Shown: positions 40,224 to 52,184, numbered from the stretch's first letter. The stretch: 64,000 bases of DNA from Erpobdella octoculata (GCA_963978895.1 OZ022246.1:4339114-4403113); one strand, 5' to 3'. Notes: a model not told the origin generated them from the letters alone. Numbers and translations are program-made.

Positions 40224-42222
40224 TACAGTATTTACTGTAATAAGTACATGTCAGTGGAAATTTCAAATTTAATTATATTCCATGTAGGTGTCTCAATCGG
40301 AATAAGAATCCCTGTAGGGAACTCGCTGTTTGGGTGAACTAACATAAGTTCCAAGTGACAGGTCTGCATTGGTCAGTTTCACATTTTTTATTTCATGCTA
40401 GAATGAAAATCAATTGAATAATAAATTGTCAATTATTATTGTCCTAAAAATAGATTTTTTGCAAGAATTTTAATGGACGCTGTCCCCAATGACTTAGTAA
40501 GTTTGATTACAGTTAAACTTCTTGTTTTGTCTTACAACTTGGCATTTCAGAAACTTTCAATCAGTCACAGAGCAGAACAGCTGAGTAATTACTAATTAAA
40601 TTTAGCAGGTTATTTCAAGCCACCTGGACATCCAGATTTCATCTTTTGCAATGACGTATTCCCCTGCTAAAGTTATTTGATAACTTGAAGCAGGCTTATG
40701 CTTCTATTACCGGAATTTTTTCGGCCGAGATGTTAATGTTTTGGTTCATTCCAATATCAGACAAACAATGCAGGTGATGTAGCAAGTTGAATGGTGTAGT
40801 TTGGTTTGTACAAGCTGCTCATTGCTTTATTGTCATAAAGTTGCATTAATTGAACTCGCAATTTTAATTAATTGCATTTTGATGGTAAGTGAATAAAAAC
40901 TCTTCAGAAATGTGATATTGAGTTTATGATTCAAAAAGTTAGAAGATTGAAAACTTCCATAAAAACCATTTATTTTACAAAAACACAGTAGCCAAAGTCA
41001 TAACATGCAGCCACTAACAATAATTGTGCACATCTCAGATAATTAATTTATTGATGCAATTGCAGTTTCACGCTCCATCATAAGCATCTCTTAATGACTG
41101 CTATCATTAACTGGCATATTCTGACTCGGGTAGCTATCTCGTAGTAATGGCCCATCCTGTTTAGTAATTCACATTGTTCTGGTATCCCAAATGAATAATG
41201 CTGTTTATAAGCAAATCATTGTTGTAACTTGAGGTAATAAAGGGTTATAGTCCATAGCATCAATTCTATTGCTAAGACGATTGGGATATAAAGCCATAAA
41301 TAAACTCTGATGCATTGAATGACCAGACTGAATCCGTTGCAACTAGGACTTGTGAGTTGAAATAATAAGTTATTTTAATCGTGCAAATAATAATATTATT
41401 ATTTGAAATAATTAATTAACCAGTACCACAAAGAGCCACAAAATTTAATTGCATTAACACCTGCTACTGCACGAGTACGCTTATACAATGAATGTTACAT
41501 AAATTTTCCTAAAAATCAATCCGTTAAAAAAATAATAAAAGTTAGTACAAAAAGATAAACAATTATAAGCTTGTAAGAAGTTAATTTAAAATGAATAAAG
41601 AGGACGATGACAAGACCATCTCTGTAACAAGCGATCACTCGCAAAATAAAAATTTAAAAAAAGCGGTAGGAGATAGATATATTAGATAGAGAAAGTAAGC
41701 ATTGATGGAAGAATAATGTCACCCTATTCGACCGCGTGTAAACACACGGTTGTACGTAGATATTAGATTTACTAGAATATAGAGAACAAACTCCTTAACA
41801 TGACATTGAGATACAAGGGTAATATAACAATAGCTGAAACTTGGATGAGCTGCATTCGTATACTGCCCAAAACAACAAACATTTCAATCTAGTGAAAAAG
41901 TGACGCAAGTCCATCAAGAATAAAACACTAAAGCCATTTAAAATCAGGAATATGTCTTTAGAGCACAGAAGACACACAGGTTTATACATGTATTGTAGGT
42001 GCTATTTTATATCAAGCTAGCAACTATTTCATTACTTAACATGTCATTGCTACAAATTTTTTTCTAAATAAGTTTTTGTTCCATTCAATCCTAAGCATAT
42101 GGGTAAAATTGTATGTGCACACTTACACACACACACATGCACAATATATACTCTACAAGTGGAAAAAAGTGAGTCATCGAAATAGAGAGAGAGAGGGAGG
42201 GGAGGGTTGGAAATGGATCACT
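40224..42222. other. Intergenic region between the hAT element and DLST
   Basis: AT-rich, no ORF above background and no recognised repeat. I looked here for a missing TADA2B SWIRM exon and found none. DLST 3' UTR presumably occupies the right end. Confidence 0.5.
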
Positions 42223-43848
42223 CTAGAGATCGAGAAGCATGACTCTGGGATCTTCAATTGCTGACTTGATCTTTCTTAAGAAAGTCACTGCCTCTCTTCC
42301 ATCAACAAGCCTGTGATCATAGGTCAATGCCACATACATCATTGGTCTTATTTTGACCTGAAAGTAAAAATACAATGAAATGATAGAGGCAGTAAAAAAA
42401 TAATACAGTAAAAGAAATAAATTGACAAAGTAGAAATGTATCCAACTTAATCATGTCTGAAACATAATTCATAAACAAAAGAAAGTTAATTTCTAACATG
42501 GACTGCACTCATCTTGATCATAGAATAAGCTACAATAGAAACTTTAACATACATTTTTTAAGAGTAGTGCCATACTAAATCTAACTCTAAAAATTAGGCG
42601 AATGATTATTGCAGTTAGAAAGTATAAATATTATTATAGCCAATAAAACAGTTGTAATGGGCATACCTCTCCTTTGATGGCAACCGGCCTCTCGAAGATT
42701 CCGTGCATTCCAAGAATGGCAGACTGAGGAGGGTTGATGATGGGCGTGCCCATTAGAGATCCGAAAACCCCACCGTTGCTGATGGTGAAAGTTCCACCGT
42801 CCATGTCTTCTATTGCCAACTCACCCCTCTTAGCCTAAAACCAATTTACAACAGAACAAACTGAAAATATATATCTATATATATAAAAATGAATGTTTGT
42901 ATGTATATATGTATATATATATGTATATATGTCCTTTATGCATTGCTACACCATTCATCCGATCGTAATGAAATTTTCACACAACCTTGAGAGTCAAGGG
43001 GAATCAAATATAGAGAAAAAAAATTTGAAATCTGTCAAAATTTTTTATAAATATCCTTGGAAAGATTTTTAATTTTTAAAATATTCGCCAGGTTTTTAAT
43101 TTTTAAAATATTCACCAGGTTTTACCTAGCATTACACTTTTCTTTATAAATTACTAGCGGGGTTACACGGCGTTGCTCAGGGTTTTCAGAAGTTTTGTTA
43201 TCGATTTTCTCTCTTGCTCGCGTTTCCTTCCAAGCTTGCTCTCCCGCTTCCAGTCGCTTTCCGCGTTCCCGGTCGCTTTCCCGTTCCCGCTTGCTCTCCC
43301 GTTCCCGGTCACGCTTGCTCTCCCATTCCCGGTTGCTCTCCCGTTCCCGTTCACGCTAATTTTCTTTTAATTCCCCTTGACTCTCAAGGTTGTGTCTTTC
43401 ATAACTTCTTTTAGCCCATAAAACGTAAAATAGATTTGCTAAGACTATATATATATATATATATATGAATGTTTGTGGGTTAGTTTGTCTATTATAGAAA
43501 CGGGAAAGCGACCCGGAACGGACAGCGAGCGGGAACGGAAAAGCAAGCGTGAGCGGGAAAGCAAGCGTGAGCGGCAACGGGACAGCGACCGGGAGCGGGA
43601 AAACGACCGAAAACGGGAAAGCGAGCAGGAGTGGGAAAGGAAACGGGAGAGAAAGAGACAAACATTAGAAAAACCTCTAAAAAACCCGGGCAACGCCGGG
43701 TATCTCCGCTAGTATATATATATATAATAAATATAAATCATAATATTCAATTACAGATATCTTCAATTTTAATATCAGCACTAACAACTATACTGCTACA
43801 AACGTGTCCTTTCAAGACGATAAATTAATAAAGACATAACTAAGAAGC

Positions 43849-43918
<70 letters not shown>

Positions 43919-46021
43919 ACATACATATACACACCTTTTCTCCAAGCTCAAAGAGACCCTTCTCGATATCTGCACAATTCATGACTTCAACATTCCTTAA
44001 AACTGGGACAACGAGACCCTGTATAAATGAAAAATAAATTCATGTTGTAATGTAATGACCATAGTGTTAATGCAATATCAATGTAATGTAATAACATAAT
44101 GTTAATGCAATATCAATGTGATACAAAATGTTAACAAAAGAACACAAACAGATAAATTAATGTAACAAAAAATTAGGATTGAAAAACTATCTACGCCTAA
44201 AATATCTGTAGCTTGACTCGAGTTAGATGAATTGCAAAATGAATTAAATACAATATAAAAACGACACATTATTTTAATTTATCAAACAAGATTCACAACC
44301 TTAGGAGTAGCAACAGCCACAGAGATGTCCACATAATCTCTGTAGATAATCTCGGTCTCATCAATTACTGCATTGACAACTGGCTGGTCCTTAAGAGCAT
44401 AAGCCGATGCCTTGAGGAATGGGGACATGAAGCCGAGCTTGACACTGTGCTTCTTGGCAAATTGTTCCTTGTATTTTTCTCTCATCTCCATGATGTTGCT
44501 GAAATTCAGAAAATTTTCAAGCGTTCACATGTGACAGATAAGAAATGTACTTTCTTATAGATAAGCTGCCACATTGAAAACGTGCCCAAACTAAACAGTA
44601 TTAACTAAATCCAACACTTTGTGAAAACAAGAGCAACTTCACTAAGATTTATTAAATGCATAAAGTACAAATGCGCTGAAAATGCATCGGTCGATTACCG
44701 AAAATTGAATTTCTAAAGATTTTTCGTTTATTAATAAGTTTAAAACACTGTCAAATGATAAATATTATCATGCCATTCTTGCTCTAGTTTGCACTGGCTG
44801 GCACTTTGTAGCTAAACTTCAATAAAACTCAATGAAATGCACATAAAACAACAATTTATTTTATATTTATATATATACTAGCGGGGTTACCCGGCGTTGC
44901 CCGGGGTTTTTAGAGGTTTTTCTAATGTTTGTTCTCTCGCTCCCGTTCCCTTCTCCACTTTCCCGTTTTCGTAGCGTTCCCGGTCGCTTTTCCGCTCTCG
45001 GTCGTTTTCCAGCTCCCGGTCGCTTTCCCGCTCAGAAGTTCTGTTATCGATTTTCTCTCTTGCTCGCGTTTTCTTCCAAGCTTGCTCTCCCGATTCCAGT
45101 CGCTTTCCGCGTTCCCGGTCGCTTTCCGCGTTCCCGGTCGCTTTCCCGTTCCCGGTCGCTTTCCCGTTCCCGGTCGCTTTCCCGTTCCCGGTCGCTTTCC
45201 CGTTCCCTGTCGCTTTCCCGTTCCCGGTCGCTTTCCCGTTCCCGGTCGCTTTCCCGTTTCCGGTCGCTTTCCCGTTCCCGCTCACGCTTGCTCTCCCGTT
45301 CCCGGTCATGCTTGCTCTCCCATTCCCGGTCACGGTAGCTCTCCCGTTCCCGTTTCCGTTCCCGCTCATTTTCTCTTTTACATTCTTTCAGAACTTCTGT
45401 TAGCCTATAAAACGCAAAATAGATTTGCTAAGACTATATATATATATATATATATGAATGTTTGTGGGTTAGTTTGTCTATTATAGAAACGGGAAAGCAC
45501 CCGGAACGGACAGCGAGCGGGAACAGAAAAGCAAGCGTGAGCGGGAATGGGAGAGCAAACGTGAGCGGGAACGGGGCAGCGACCGGGACGGGAAAACGAC
45601 CGGGAGCGGGAAAGCGACCGGCAGTGGGAAAACGACCGAAAACGGAAAAGCTAACAGGAGTGGGAAAGGAAACGGGAGAGAAAGAGACAAACATTAGAAA
45701 AACCTCAAAAAACCTGGGCAACGCCGGGTATCTCCGCTAGTACATACATAAAAACACACAGAGACACACATACATGCACATACATACATACACACATACA
45801 TACGCACATACATATATATATAGTTCCCGCTCGCTCACCCGCTCCGCTCATTTTGTGACGGATTTCAAAAAAAATTTTTTTATTTTTGATTTTCATTGAC
45901 TCTCAAGGTTGTGTGAAAATTTCATTACGATCGGATGAATGGTGTAGCAATGCATAAAGGACATTAACATACATAAATACATATATACAAACATTCATTT
46001 TTATATATATATATATATATA

Positions 46022-46095
<74 letters not shown>

Positions 46096-49000
46096 AACTG
46101 AATGCAGTTTCTTTGCATCTTGCACAAATAAAAATAATCGACTGGTACCAACTGTGAAGCAGTCGATACCGATTATCTGCAAAAGGGCATGTATGCGTCT
46201 GATACTGATAATCGGTACACCTCTAATATGAGGCAATATGTATTGTCGTAACAACAGTAAAATCATCGATCTACAACAATAAAATCAAAAACGTTATTCT
46301 CACCTCATGTCAATCTCATTAAATGTGGTCAACATAGCACAGGTGTTCTGGGCATCCTTCAATCTCTGAGCGATCCTCAGCCTCATTCTATTCATTTTAA
46401 CCTAGGTACAACACAATCAGGTTATTCATAAATTAAAATATCTAGAGATTAACAACAACAACAACAATCAAACATTACAACTACTCACTCTTTCCTCAGT
46501 TCTCAATCCTGGGACAGGTTTTGAACCGTCAATAGCTGGAAGCGATCTTGCAGGAGCAACTGAGATTGGTTTTGTCGGAAGAGGAGGCGCTGGTGGAGCC
46601 TTAGTCGGTATTGGTCCTGCAGCCCGAGCAGGAGCTGGAGTTACAGGAGCCGGTGGTGGCGGAGCTGCAACTTCAGCTTTTGGAGGCGGAGGTGGTGGAG
46701 CAGCTGCTTCAACCGGCGGGGCTGCTCCTGCTTCTGCCAGAGTGGAAAACAGCGAAGTTCAAAATGATGATAAATATAACAATAAAACAAATGATATGTT
46801 AAAAAAAATAACAAATTAAAAGTGTATAAATCAGAGACTTGTTATTTTCATTTTGAACAGTTGTTGTCCAGCAAGGACCTTGCTTCCATCCTCTATCAGA
46901 AATTCCTCTATGATTCCGGAGGCGGGTGCCGGAACAGGAATGGAGGTCTGAACGATAGTGAACAGAAATTTGCCATGTAAATTTCAGTTTAAATGAACAG
47001 TGTCAAGAAATGTTTTTCTGTAACAACCGATTTTCAAGGTTACAAGTCACAGTCTTTGTCTCTATCTCATAAACCAAAAAAGAACAGACTAAACCAGTTT
47101 TGTGGCTGTCTTGGCCAATATGTTCAATACAATAACCAGTTTTTATCCAGTTTGTGAATGATTAGTGAATGAAAATTTTAACAGCACAATTTAATAATAT
47201 ATAATAATCCAACTATACAGACAACCACAACAATATATGGTTCTATAAATCAAATGTGGGACAATAATCACCTGCATACTAAACTAACTAATCTAACTAA
47301 ATCGAAGTTGCAAACCACCAACCTTGTCAGTTTCAATTTCACAAACAACTTCATCTTCACTGACTACATCTCCAACAGCTATTTAAAAAGAGAAAAAATT
47401 TAAATTAAACGTTTTTAAAAATCTTGAAAACACAACAATTCTACCAAGAAGCCATACACATACCTTCTTGGAGAAAAAAAAAAGAAAAAGGAATTTATAA
47501 ACAAAAAGAAAACGTTTTTGTTTTAAGGAGTAGCAGTAATATGAAGAAAACAAACAAACAAACATACACCAGAACACATAATATAAAGTGTGCGTGAGTG
47601 TGTGTGCATTACTTTCTCTCCCTCTCCCACACAAACACAATAAAGTAAAGTAGTAAGTGGCTATAAAATATTCTAATAACTAAATACATTCACTTTAAAA
47701 AAAACAAAGTTTCAAGTGGTTTGTGCACCTACAGACAGAGAGTACACTCAATAGACATACTCAATGTTGAATGCCTACTTTTTCATTAATCATTCTCACG
47801 AAGATCCCCAAATAAAAGAGTTAAGGATCCACACGAGTCACACGTGAAAGAGTTAAAGATCCACACAAGTCACACATGAAAGAGTTAAAGAGCCACACAA
47901 GTCACACGTGAAACAAACCTTTCTGGAACTTGACGTCTCCTTCTGAAACTGAATCTGCGAACGGTGGAGTCGAAACTATTCTGACTTCATCAACTGGAGG
48001 AAAAAAAGAGCACAGTGAATAAACAAGCAATAAAAATGCTGGTGAAAAAAACATAAAATAGAAAGGTACAAACATCTTATAAAGAGTTTTACAAAAATTC
48101 GCAATAAATAATTTAAGAGAATGACCCATTTGAATTGATATAAAGTATTCAAAATAAATAATAGAGTCAAAATTTTAAATTGCCGTATTCAAGAAAGCAC
48201 AAAAAATAAAAGCATTTTCATAGTTTATCATCCATATTTTAAAAGACATCATTATAACACACCTGCTATAGATTTGAGTTAAATAGTTAAAATAAAGAAT
48301 TATCCCTCAAAACTAGTCAAAACTGAACAATTCGTTTAGCTCAATCTATACTGATTGACTTAGCAGCCACAGCTTTTGCAAAGGGACATTTCTATATCCC
48401 ATGCTTCTCAGACAATTTTAGTGCCACACTAATTAATTCTTGATAAGCCGTGCAGAGGAAAAAAGTTTTAATTCCAATATCTATAAAAAATGTAAGGAAT
48501 GGAAGATATTGTAACAACATGCCAGCAAGACTGCAACACCGTATGAAGGAACGAAGATACTTTGAAAAAATGTTAATAAAATTATTTTGGGAAAAAAATT
48601 GATGTAAGCATGATTAATTAAATAAAATTGATGTACTCACAAAACGTTGAAGACAAGTGGATCGACCTGCCGAAAGGACTCCCGAACAGCTGAACGTTTG
48701 TAGCTCTTTACAGATATAAATATCATTATTATTTTAATAAATTAAATATTAATTAGTACATTGAATTTCAGTTAAATGTATAATTCAAAGTCTCCAGCCA
48801 AAAATTCAAAAAAAAAAAAAACAGATGACAAAAATGTACTAAATACAGGTATGGCTCACCTTACTTGTTGGAAGTTGAATTTTGTTAAACAGGAGGAAGC
48901 TGTCAATATCAAGGTTTTAAATTCAGTCCTAGTTTTAATTCTTATTAAATAATATCTTGGTATATCAACACACCTATTCTAGGATGTAGAATTGGAATTG

Positions 49001-49466
49001 TAGCAATAGTCCTTTCCTAGATATAAAAAAAATATGTATACATAAATGAGCAATATTATTTAGATTACACTGATCCAGAGAATTAAGAATCTACAACATT
49101 ATGTTTATCTTGCACTTGTTAAATTTCAACTATGTATTTTAATTGGTTTTAAAGCAATCAGCTAAATGAAATCATTTTACAGAACTGTATACTATATTAA
49201 ATAACTATTCCGGCATTACAAGATCAATAACACTCAATAAGCATAAAGCTGAAGGCCTAAAAAAGAAAACAAAAATAGAAGAGTGTTTTCGCGATTCACG
49301 CCATGGTAATCCTCGACTGCAACATTAAATTACGCAATACTCGTAATAGAATCGGAGAAAATCGTCAACATGCCTGCTGAAATATAGACTTCGTGCATCG
49401 GAAAGCAATATTCTTGCCAACGTTCCGGACATTTCTGCCGGATAATCTCAAAACGAGAGCAGCCAT
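42223..49466 (-). CDS. DLST: Dihydrolipoyllysine succinyltransferase, E2 of 2-oxoglutarate dehydrogenase
   Basis: DLST transfers the succinyl group from lipoyl-lysine to CoA in the TCA-cycle complex of the mitochondrial matrix. Exons from high to low: 49466-49374, 49016-48974, 48703-48641, 47993-47919, 47378-47323, 46947-46839, 46733-46489, 46401-46304, 44498-44300, 44018-43935, 42834-42667, 42357-42223. All join in frame to 455 residues (human about 453). The Arg-rich N-terminus ([18 protein letters not shown]) fits a mitochondrial presequence. The lipoyl domain has EIETDK with the lipoylated Lys at about 110; an Ala/Pro linker follows; the catalytic domain ends with [19 protein letters not shown] (active His about 426, Asp about 430). 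Exon 1 uses a GC donor (CAG|GCATGT). The 48703 acceptor (AAAGAG) is chosen over the AG two bases upstream by phase. Two introns carry GC-rich fold-back-like elements. Confidence 0.96.
42878..43040 (+). repeat. TA-flanked short repeat, copy 1 (partial)
   Basis: Begins TATATAAAAATGAATGTTTG and contains GCATTGCTACACCATTCATC and CACACAACCTTGAGAGTCAA. Two fuller copies are at 45824-45998 (minus) and 50758-50940 (plus). Copies sit inside or next to (TA)n runs. No ORF; class unknown. Confidence 0.75.
43152..43714. mobile_element. GC-rich fold-back-like element, copy 1 (DLST intron 10)
   Basis: Starts TACTAGCGGGGTTACACGGC and ends with the inverted form (GCCGGGTATCTCCGCTAGTA). The two arms face each other across a central TA run at about 43447-43466. 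Each arm carries an array of roughly 18-bp units (TTCCCGGTCGCTTTCCCG type on the left, its complement on the right). Reading frames across the arms (Arg/Ser- or Gly/Asn-rich) are by-products of the array. Flanks suggest insertion at TA. Confidence 0.75.
43849..43914 (+). repeat. (TA)n microsatellite
   Basis: About 33 TA units, next to the donor side of DLST exon 43935-44018. Confidence 0.95.
44876..45742. mobile_element. GC-rich fold-back-like element, copy 2 (DLST intron 8)
   Basis: Same termini as 43152-43714: TACTAGCGGGGTTACCCGGC at the left and CGCCGGGTATCTCCGCTAGTA-type sequence at the right. The inverted ends match for about 50 bp, into TTTTTCTAATGTTTGT. The left arm has about nine 18-bp units (TCGCTTTCCCGTTCCCGG) at 45100-45275; the right arm has the complementary array at 45490-45660; a TA run at 45436-45455 divides them. 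Long inverted repeats made of short tandem repeats are the hallmark of fold-back (FB)-type elements. There is no transposase. Confidence 0.8.
45824..45998 (-). repeat. TA-flanked short repeat, copy 2
   Basis: The reverse complement of the 50758-50940 copy over about 170 bp, bounded by TA runs at both sides. It includes the GAGCGAGCGGGAACTATATA end and the ATGAATGTTTGTATAT end. Confidence 0.8.
46001..46093 (+). repeat. (TA)n microsatellite
   Basis: About 45 TA units with one TCTA interruption near its start. Confidence 0.95.
46095..46229 (-). mobile_element. Fragment of the TAGAGGTG hAT-like family
   Basis: Read on the minus strand from about 46230, the sequence starts TAGAGGTGTACCGATTATCA and continues TGCCCTTTTGCAGATAATCG. 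This matches the left end of the element at 34737. The far end is lost in the (TA)n run, so it is truncated. Confidence 0.6.
47815..47912 (+). repeat. 32-bp tandem repeat (three copies) abutting a DLST donor
   Basis: GAGTTAAAGATCCACACAAG plus TCACACGTGAAA repeats three times, ending about 5 bp from the donor of DLST exon 47919-47993. Each unit carries a CACRTG E-box-like word. Confidence 0.85.
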
Positions 49467-50757
49467 GTTCAATGTTCTCTTCCTTAAAGGTCAGACAAAA
49501 GAAACGAATGTGCTTTCTCGCAGACGCCTTCTTATGCAAATCTACAAAAAAAAAACAATTTCAAACTATTTTATTTATTTTAAATTTTCTTTGAATATGT
49601 CGTATAAAATTTCAACAAGAATGAATTTCTAAGTATGACATAGGAATATATTTTACTGCAGAAAAGAATAGCAAATTGTTTATAGAAAACAAGCGAGATA
49701 CGCAATGAAAGTTCGGATGAGGACCGGTATTGTTAGGCTAAATAAAAAGCAAAATACGCTAAATAAATAAATTTGAAATAAATTATAAGCGACAAATTAT
49801 AATATTTTATTGAGCGTGGGCGTTTCGCAAAATCAATGATTCAACAGGAAACACCAAAAGCCGGTGAAGTTTGCAGAAAGATATTTTATATGATTATTCT
49901 AATATATCAGTTAAATTCTGTTTAATTAAAAAAATTTATTTCTTCAGATAAATCGTAATTACACAGTTTTCGGATTAATTAACAAGTCTCATGGATTATG
50001 TCTATTCGCTAGGGGGAAAATAAGAATTTTTAATTAACCCTAATTTTTTTAATAATATTTTATAGTCCTTTACACCGAGTGTTTTAAGACTGCAATAGCT
50101 GTATGTAGGAATCACATAAGTACTTACTTTACATTTTTCCTCGTCCTTTCTCCAGGCTTGGGACTGGCTTGCAAAAGCAAGGCGGAGTTAATTAACTTTA
50201 TTTTAAAGATATTTATTTTATAATAGTTTATAGTTCTTTACACCAGATGTTTTAAGGCTGTTAAAACAGTATTTAGGAAATGCCAAAGTTGTTCTTCCCG
50301 ACGTGGATCATAATTTGATTCTTTAAACTTATTTTCTCTCATCCTTGCAAAAGCAAAGCCGAGTTTAATTTAAAACCGGCAGTGCTGTGATGTTAAATAT
50401 AAAAAAAATATACGTGGTGTATTTTTATACATATATCACACTTTTTTAACGTGACCCAATCGGCCTTAAAGGTAACATATATAAGTTGCTGGTGACCCAT
50501 ACTGAAATAACGCATGCGTGCCTGTTGGATCATGCCAAATTCAAACGCAGTTTATTAAAAAAAATTAATCAGAAAACACTAGAATAATTATACTTTTAAA
50601 ATTTATATTATTCAACCATGAAATTAATTTAAACAAGACTGCTTTGGTTAAACAGAATATAATCAGTGCCATAACGAAAATTTATTTATATATAATAGTT
50701 TATAGTCCTTATGCCAGGTTTTTTAAAGACTGGCTAGGATATAGGAAGCTATATAAA
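49467..50757. repeat. DLST upstream flank with three TTTATAGTCCTTTAC-family repeats
   Basis: The DLST promoter should lie just right of 49466; no TATA box is obvious. Repeat copies are at about 50060-50205, 50222-50372 and 50692-50745, sharing GTTTATAGTYCTTTACACC, GTTTTAAGACTG and TAGGAAAT words. The first two follow each other directly. No ORF of interest. Confidence 0.6.
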
Positions 50758-50940
50758 TCTATATATATAAAAATGAATGTTTGTATATGTTCATGTCCTT
50801 TATGCATTGCTACACCATTCATCCGATCGCAATAAAATTTTCACACAACCTTGAGAGTCAAGGGGAATCAAATATAGAATTTTTTTTTTGAAATCCGTCA
50901 CAAAATGAGCGGAGAGGAGCGGGTGAGCGAGCGGGAACTA
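50758..50940 (+). repeat. TA-flanked short repeat, copy 3 (full length)
   Basis: TATATAAAAATGAATGTTTG at the left; CCATTCATCCGATCG, CACACAACCTTGAGAGTCAA and GAGCGAGCGGGAACTATATA at the right. About 180 bp, bordered by TA repeats on both sides. It is followed by GTAT and (TA)n arrays to 51062. Confidence 0.8.
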
Positions 50941-51005
50941 TATATATATATGTATGTGCGTATGTATGTGTGTATGTATGTATGTGTATATATATATACA
51001 TATCT

Positions 51006-51061
<56 letters not shown>

Positions 51062-51067
<6 letters not shown>

Positions 51068-52175
51068 ACATGTCCTGACTGACTGACTGACTGATGACTG
51101 ACTGATAATCAACGCCGAGCTCAAACGCCTCATCCTAGGAACATGAAATTTGAAACTTATATTACTTTTATAGCGTAAACATCCGCTAAGAAATGATTTT
51201 TGAAAATTTTGCTCCTGAGGGGAAAAAACTGGAAAACAAACTTTTTTCTAAAACAATGTATATCTCGAAAACCAAAAATGAGGAGATTTTGAAATTTGGT
51301 ATATAAATTCTTTTTGAAAAATAAAAAGATACGTGTTTCACCATTTTTTGAAAATTCGGTTTCCCGGACCTCAAATGTGGGTTGGAAAATTGGGTTATTT
51401 GGTTTTTAAAGTAGCTTCTACTCAAAAACGGTTAATGCTACAGGAGTAAAAATTAGTATTTAGTTTCTAATCCAAAAATAATGAAATACGTGTTTTAGCA
51501 TTTTTTGAAAATTTGGTTTCCAGGACTTCAAATGTGGGGTGGAAAATAGGGCTAATTGTCTTTTATAGTAACTGCTACTCAAAAACAGTAAATACCACAG
51601 ATGTAAAAATTATTATTTAGTTTCTTTTCTAAAAATAAAGATATACGTGTTTTACCATTTTTTACAAATTTGGTTTCCCGGACCTCAAATGTGGGTTGGA
51701 AAATTGGGTTATTTGGTTTTTAAAGTAGCTTCTACTCAAAAACTGTTAATGCTACAAAAGTAAAAATTAGTATTTAGTTTCTAATCCAAAAATAATGATA
51801 TACGGGTTTCACAATTTTTTGAAAATTTGGTTTCCAGGACTTCAAATGTGGGGTGGAAAATAGGGTTATTTGGTTTTTAAAGTAACTGCTACTCAACAAC
51901 TGTAATTGCCACAGATGTAAAAATTAATACTTAGTATCCACTCAAAAAAAAGATATACGTGTTTCATCATTTTTTGGGTTATTTGGTTTTTAAAGTAGCT
52001 ACTACTCAAAAACTGTTAATGCTACAGAAGTAAAAATTAGTATTTAGTTTCTACTCCAAAAATAATGAAATACGTGTTTTAGCATTTTTTGAAAAATTTG
52101 GTTTCCAGGACCTCAAATGTAAGGTGCAAAATAGAGTTATTTGATTTTAAAAATTACTGCTACTCAAAAACTGTA
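51062..52175 (+). repeat. About 155-bp satellite-like tandem repeat, six units
   Basis: After a CTGA-repeat head (51068-51105), the word CTACTCAAAAACNGT recurs near 51418, 51568, 51732, 51888, 52001 and 52150. It comes with TTGGTTTCCAGGACTTCAAA, GTGGAAAATAGGGTTATTTG and ATATACGTGTTT words. Spacing is 113-164 bp and divergence is moderate. Frames are broken. Confidence 0.75.
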
Positions 52176-52184
52176 AGTGGTAAT

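Noticed and set aside
44887..45740. Long ORFs rich in Arg-Ser or Gly-Asn (SR-protein-like appearance)
   Set aside because: They come from the 18-bp GC-rich arrays of the fold-back-like elements and are open on both strands with mirrored content; they lie inside DLST introns.
48704..48705. Acceptor two bases upstream for DLST exon 3
   Set aside because: TGTAAAG is an AG, but using it breaks the phase from exon 2; the next AG at 48704-48705 keeps the frame.
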